Origin: G020348385 sp964580235
GTDB taxonomy: Bacteria; Acidobacteriota; Aminicenantia; Aminicenantales; Aminicenantaceae
Direction: 5' to 3'
DNA length: 16,644 nucleotides
NCBI GenBank assembly: GCA_964580235.1
Contig: CAZOJY010000081.1
Span: forward strand, 1-16,644
Shown here: in pieces, positions 14,233 to 16,644 of the stretch
Position numbering within the stretch: the first letter of the stretch is position 1
Layout of the letters: every line of letters starts with the position of its first letter
Program-made: the position numbers and the translations under genes
Notes under the pieces: model-generated
Seen by the model: the letters and a program-made list of their open reading frames with translations, nothing else
What the model was told of the DNA's origin: nothing
Databases searched by the model: none

Positions 14233-14642
14233 ATACCAGAAGCCTTGCGGAGAGTTATCTGAAAAAGGCCATGGACAGACTGGATATTTTGGACCTTCTT
14301 TTTAAAAAAGGCGCTTATTCCGATGTTATAAGAGAATCTCAAGAGATAGTCGAACTGTCACTCAAAGGTATGCTTCGCTCTGTCGGGGTGGAACCACCGA
14401 AGATTCACGATGTCGGCGGCCTTCTCCTTGAGCATGAAGACAAATTTTCAAAGGATATCGCAAAGCAATTAAAGAAGCTTGCGGATATATCAAAAAAGCT
14501 CAGGAGGGAAAGGGAACTGGCCTTTTACGGGGATATTGATTTTATACCTACCGAAGAATATACAAAAAAAGATGCCAAAAATGCGATCAGAGATACGCAG
14601 CTGGTTGCCGGCACTGCGAGGAAATTGATTCACAAAGGCTAG
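14229..14642 (+). CDS. HEPN domain protein paired with a nucleotidyltransferase
   Basis: This 137-residue, all-helical protein of the HEPN superfamily (PF05168-like) is translationally coupled to the upstream nucleotidyltransferase (ATGA, 14229-14232). An N-terminal ESYLKKAMDRL helix is followed by YSDVIRESQEIVELSLKGML, typical of HEPN helices. The C-terminal conserved patch reads LRRERELAFYGD (91-102). Classical HEPN RNase toxins carry R-x4-6-H; here the position after the Arg is Tyr (RELAFY) and no His follows, so ribonuclease activity is doubtful. The pair could be a degenerate or non-toxic MNT/HEPN module, or a subfamily with another function. Confidence 0.78.
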   Translation: MNTRSLAESYLKKAMDRLDILDLLFKKGAYSDVIRESQEIVELSLKGMLRSVGVEPPKIHDVGGLLLEHEDKFSKDIAKQLKKLADISKKLRRERELAFYGDIDFIPTEEYTKKDAKNAIRDTQLVAGTARKLIHKG

Positions 14643-14757
14643 CTGCTGTGTTCCTGAAGCTTGTCTTCCTTTATATGTATTACAGTAGTGAAGCCATTCT
14701 TAAAGTCTGCTTAGAGTCCTTTGAAATTCACAGGAAAAAGTCGCTTCCAAATGGGCA

Positions 14758-14792
14758 TGAGATTGCTTCGTCGCAGAGCTTCCCGCAATGAC
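14758..14792. repeat. REP-like intergenic palindromic repeat (ATTGC...GCAAT family)
   Basis: The 35-bp element begins TGAGATTGCTTCGTCG and ends CCCGCAATGAC. It matches the widespread intergenic repeat commonly seen as GTCATTGCGAGCGAAGC...GCAATCTC (recalled pattern, not a database search). The arms ATTGC and GCAAT are inverted. It sits between the convergent HEPN and DUF5916 genes, two bases from the DUF5916 stop. Such elements are small non-autonomous repeats, and may also help end transcription. Confidence 0.65.
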
Positions 14793-14794
14793 AT

Positions 14795-16644
14795 TCAGAG
14801 GGTGAAGCGGTAGTTGACTTTGAAGAGAAAAATGTTATCTCCAGGGGTACGGAGCATGAGCGAGAGATCCCTGTTGAAGTCGAAGTCCCCAGCATAGGAA
14901 TAATCGGCTCGACTCTGCGTCCACACCGCATAGATGGTTGAACCGGGGCGGTACTCCCAGCGCAGGACAACGGTTCCCCGCAGAGATTTGAGGTTAAAAT
15001 CAGGGTCCCGGAAGGAAAACAGAGGACTCGGCCCCAGCCCGTCTGGATCCACCGTGTAAATTCCGGCATCCCGGCTTATCGTTGAGGCCCCTTCACTAAA
15101 GGAATCAAAATCAAAAGTTCGTGCCGCCCGAAGTTCCTTGTAATTGAAAAAATCCCCTGCCCCTAAAAAAGGCTGCAAATAGGCCTGGAGGCTGAGCTTG
15201 GGCGTAAAACTCCAATTTAACCGGATCTCCATGGATGCGGTTTCCTGGATGACGTTCGATAGAATGTAGCGTACCCCATAGGTTTCGACTTTGAGAGGAT
15301 CGACGACCTGGCTGATGTACTGCCCGACAGAATGGCGCCAGGAATAGGCGGGTGCGAGAGAAATACTGAAATTGCTGCTGGGCTTCCAGCGGATGGAAGC
15401 GCCGAAGGAATAATTGTAGGCCCCAAACGGATGGTCCCTGTAATGTCCTGAAAGCCCAACAACCACACGCCTGCGGTTGTCGCTTGTAATGCTGGGCCTG
15501 ATGGAAGCCCCCCAGGGATAAGCCGCCAGCGGACCTCCCCTTGTGAAGTAATGGCTGGTGCGGTTGGGATCGTAGCTCAAATACAGGTTTCCCCTCCAGT
15601 AATTCAAAAGTTGTGCTTTGGCGTTGAGGATGTAATTTTCATTCGTCCGGATTCCTCCAAAGTCATAGCTTCGAAGGGTGGCGAAAGTCACCTTCCAGTT
15701 CCGGAAGACTTTCCCCGGATGATAGGACTGGAACCCCACTTCCACATGGCCGTTGATGACATCTCCCCTGGTATGGTAGCCCAGGTCCACGGCATGGAAT
15801 CCCGGGGACACCGCGCCAATGGCCGTGTTGAATACAAAGGGCCCCTTTTGTTTGTTGACAAAAATGCGGCCGGCCCAGCCGTTGAGACTGGTGGCATTTG
15901 GGTCGAAATCCACATAATCCACATCCGGCCGCTGGTAATAATGGAGCGAAGATAACTGCAGGCGGGAAATGGCATCCTGAGATCCTGAAACCGTGGTTCC
16001 CCCGAGCCAGCCTGTAATCACCCAGGTTCGACCGCGGTCGAGAAAGGTCCATCCGTCTATTCCGAAGCTGAAGGCACTCTTGGGCAGCCGACTCTGAAGC
16101 GCTTCCAACCTGAGATCACGCCAGGTTCCTGTGGCAATAAATCCCAAACCCTGGAATCCTCCTTTGATTTCTTTTAATGCTCTCACCACGCCATATGTTG
16201 AAAACGGTTCCACCTCGCAAAACATACGCTCTCCGCCGTTATCGACCCGCGCGTATTCCCTTTGAGTCAGGGCTGTCATCACACCAAGATTCCATCCATC
16301 ACCCATTTTCCCTGTTATCTTGGCCGCACCCAGGATGGTCGCCCAGTCAGGGTTGTCGACATATCCGGGGATGGGCACATACCCTTGAGGGGACCGGCCG
16401 ATACGGCGGCTGTAGAAAAAACTGGGATCACTCCATCCCAAACTCCTGCGCACATTGGCCCCGCCGTAGCCAAATCGGAAAATATCGGCTCCCTCGACAA
16501 AAAAGGGCCTCTTTTCCACATAGTAGGTTTCCTGGTCGCTGATGTTGATCACGGCCGGGTCAACCTCGAGCTGAGCGCAATCTGGATTGACACTCGCATT
16601 CAGAGACGTGTGAGTGCACAGTGCGGACCTCATGTCGCGGCTGT
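14795..16644 (-). CDS. DUF5916 outer-membrane beta-barrel protein, 5' part cut by the window edge
   Basis: The visible part (about 615 codons) is the C-terminal region of a DUF5916 protein. The edge carries the family block NASVNPDCAQLEVDPAVI, followed by NISDQETYYVEKRPFFVEG and DIFRFG. Downstream are alternating amphipathic strands and many aromatic residues (for example SLSYRPDE-like SYDPNRTSHYFTRGG), ending in FLFKVNYRFTL, consistent with an outer-membrane beta-barrel. The frame is open to base 16644, and full members carry a signal peptide and CBM9-like domain before this block, so the Met at 16633 is not the real start. Family members are often found near sugar-utilisation or peptidase genes, but the function is not established. 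It is convergent with the HEPN gene. Confidence 0.85.
   Translation of the reverse strand, partial: SRDMRSALCTHTSLNASVNPDCAQLEVDPAVINISDQETYYVEKRPFFVEGADIFRFGYGGANVRRSLGWSDPSFFYSRRIGRSPQGYVPIPGYVDNPDWATILGAAKITGKMGDGWNLGVMTALTQREYARVDNGGERMFCEVEPFSTYGVVRALKEIKGGFQGLGFIATGTWRDLRLEALQSRLPKSAFSFGIDGWTFLDRGRTWVITGWLGGTTVSGSQDAISRLQLSSLHYYQRPDVDYVDFDPNATSLNGWAGRIFVNKQKGPFVFNTAIGAVSPGFHAVDLGYHTRGDVINGHVEVGFQSYHPGKVFRNWKVTFATLRSYDFGGIRTNENYILNAKAQLLNYWRGNLYLSYDPNRTSHYFTRGGPLAAYPWGASIRPSITSDNRRRVVVGLSGHYRDHPFGAYNYSFGASIRWKPSSNFSISLAPAYSWRHSVGQYISQVVDPLKVETYGVRYILSNVIQETASMEIRLNWSFTPKLSLQAYLQPFLGAGDFFNYKELRAARTFDFDSFSEGASTISRDAGIYTVDPDGLGPSPLFSFRDPDFNLKSLRGTVVLRWEYRPGSTIYAVWTQSRADYSYAGDFDFNRDLSLMLRTPGDNIFLFKVNYRFTL

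Noticed and set aside
1..16644. CRISPR arrays, rRNA or tRNA genes
   Set aside because: No regularly spaced repeats, no rRNA-like segments and no cloverleaf-compatible stretch were noticed on either strand by eye.

Overview
The window looks like a metagenome-derived scaffold from a Gram-negative, saccharolytic bacterium with an outer membrane, Tat export and c-type cytochromes. The gene families (Tat-exported Gfo/Idh/MocA oxidoreductases, DUF1080, a discoidin-like protein, TIGR03663-type glycosyltransferase, DUF5916 outer-membrane protein) are typical of Acidobacteriota/Aminicenantes-like, Planctomycetota-Verrucomicrobiota or Bacteroidota lineages. The lineage is an inference; no rRNA or other marker gene is present. 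A 100-N scaffold gap lies at 12192-12291.

Layout. (1) 174-2409, plus strand: a Tat-exported Gfo/Idh/MocA oxidoreductase followed by a secreted DUF1080 (3-keto-glycoside hydrolase-like) protein. (2) 5369-2410, minus strand: a discoidin-like secreted protein, a TIGR03663-type GT-C membrane glycosyltransferase and a DPM1-like GT2, in an overlapping operon that meets the DUF1080 gene stop-to-stop with no spacer. (3) 13421-5550, minus strand: cytoplasmic Gfo/Idh/MocA oxidoreductase (split by the gap), sugar isomerase/epimerase, Tat-exported Gfo/Idh/MocA oxidoreductase, heptaheme membrane-anchored cytochrome c, five-helix b-type cytochrome and ApbE. The last four genes are joined by three consecutive 4-bp ATGA overlaps. 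(4) 13702-14642, plus strand: an AT-rich nucleotidyltransferase/HEPN pair, also joined by ATGA. (5) 14795-16644, minus strand: the C-terminal part of a DUF5916 outer-membrane beta-barrel protein cut by the window edge, separated from the HEPN gene by a REP-like palindromic repeat.

How the parts may work together. Gfo/Idh/MocA enzymes, DUF1080 proteins and sugar isomerase/epimerases form the oxidation-elimination-reduction route that cleaves glycosides through 3-keto intermediates (as in the Bacteroides thetaiotaomicron BT2156-BT2160 region). This window holds three oxidoreductases (two exported, one cytosolic), one DUF1080 and one isomerase/epimerase, enough for such a pathway. The most unusual point is that one exported oxidoreductase is translationally coupled to a heptaheme cytochrome c, a b-type cytochrome and an ApbE. 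This suggests that electrons from extracytoplasmic sugar oxidation, or from a partner enzyme, enter a dedicated membrane redox chain. That link is inferred from gene order, not shown.
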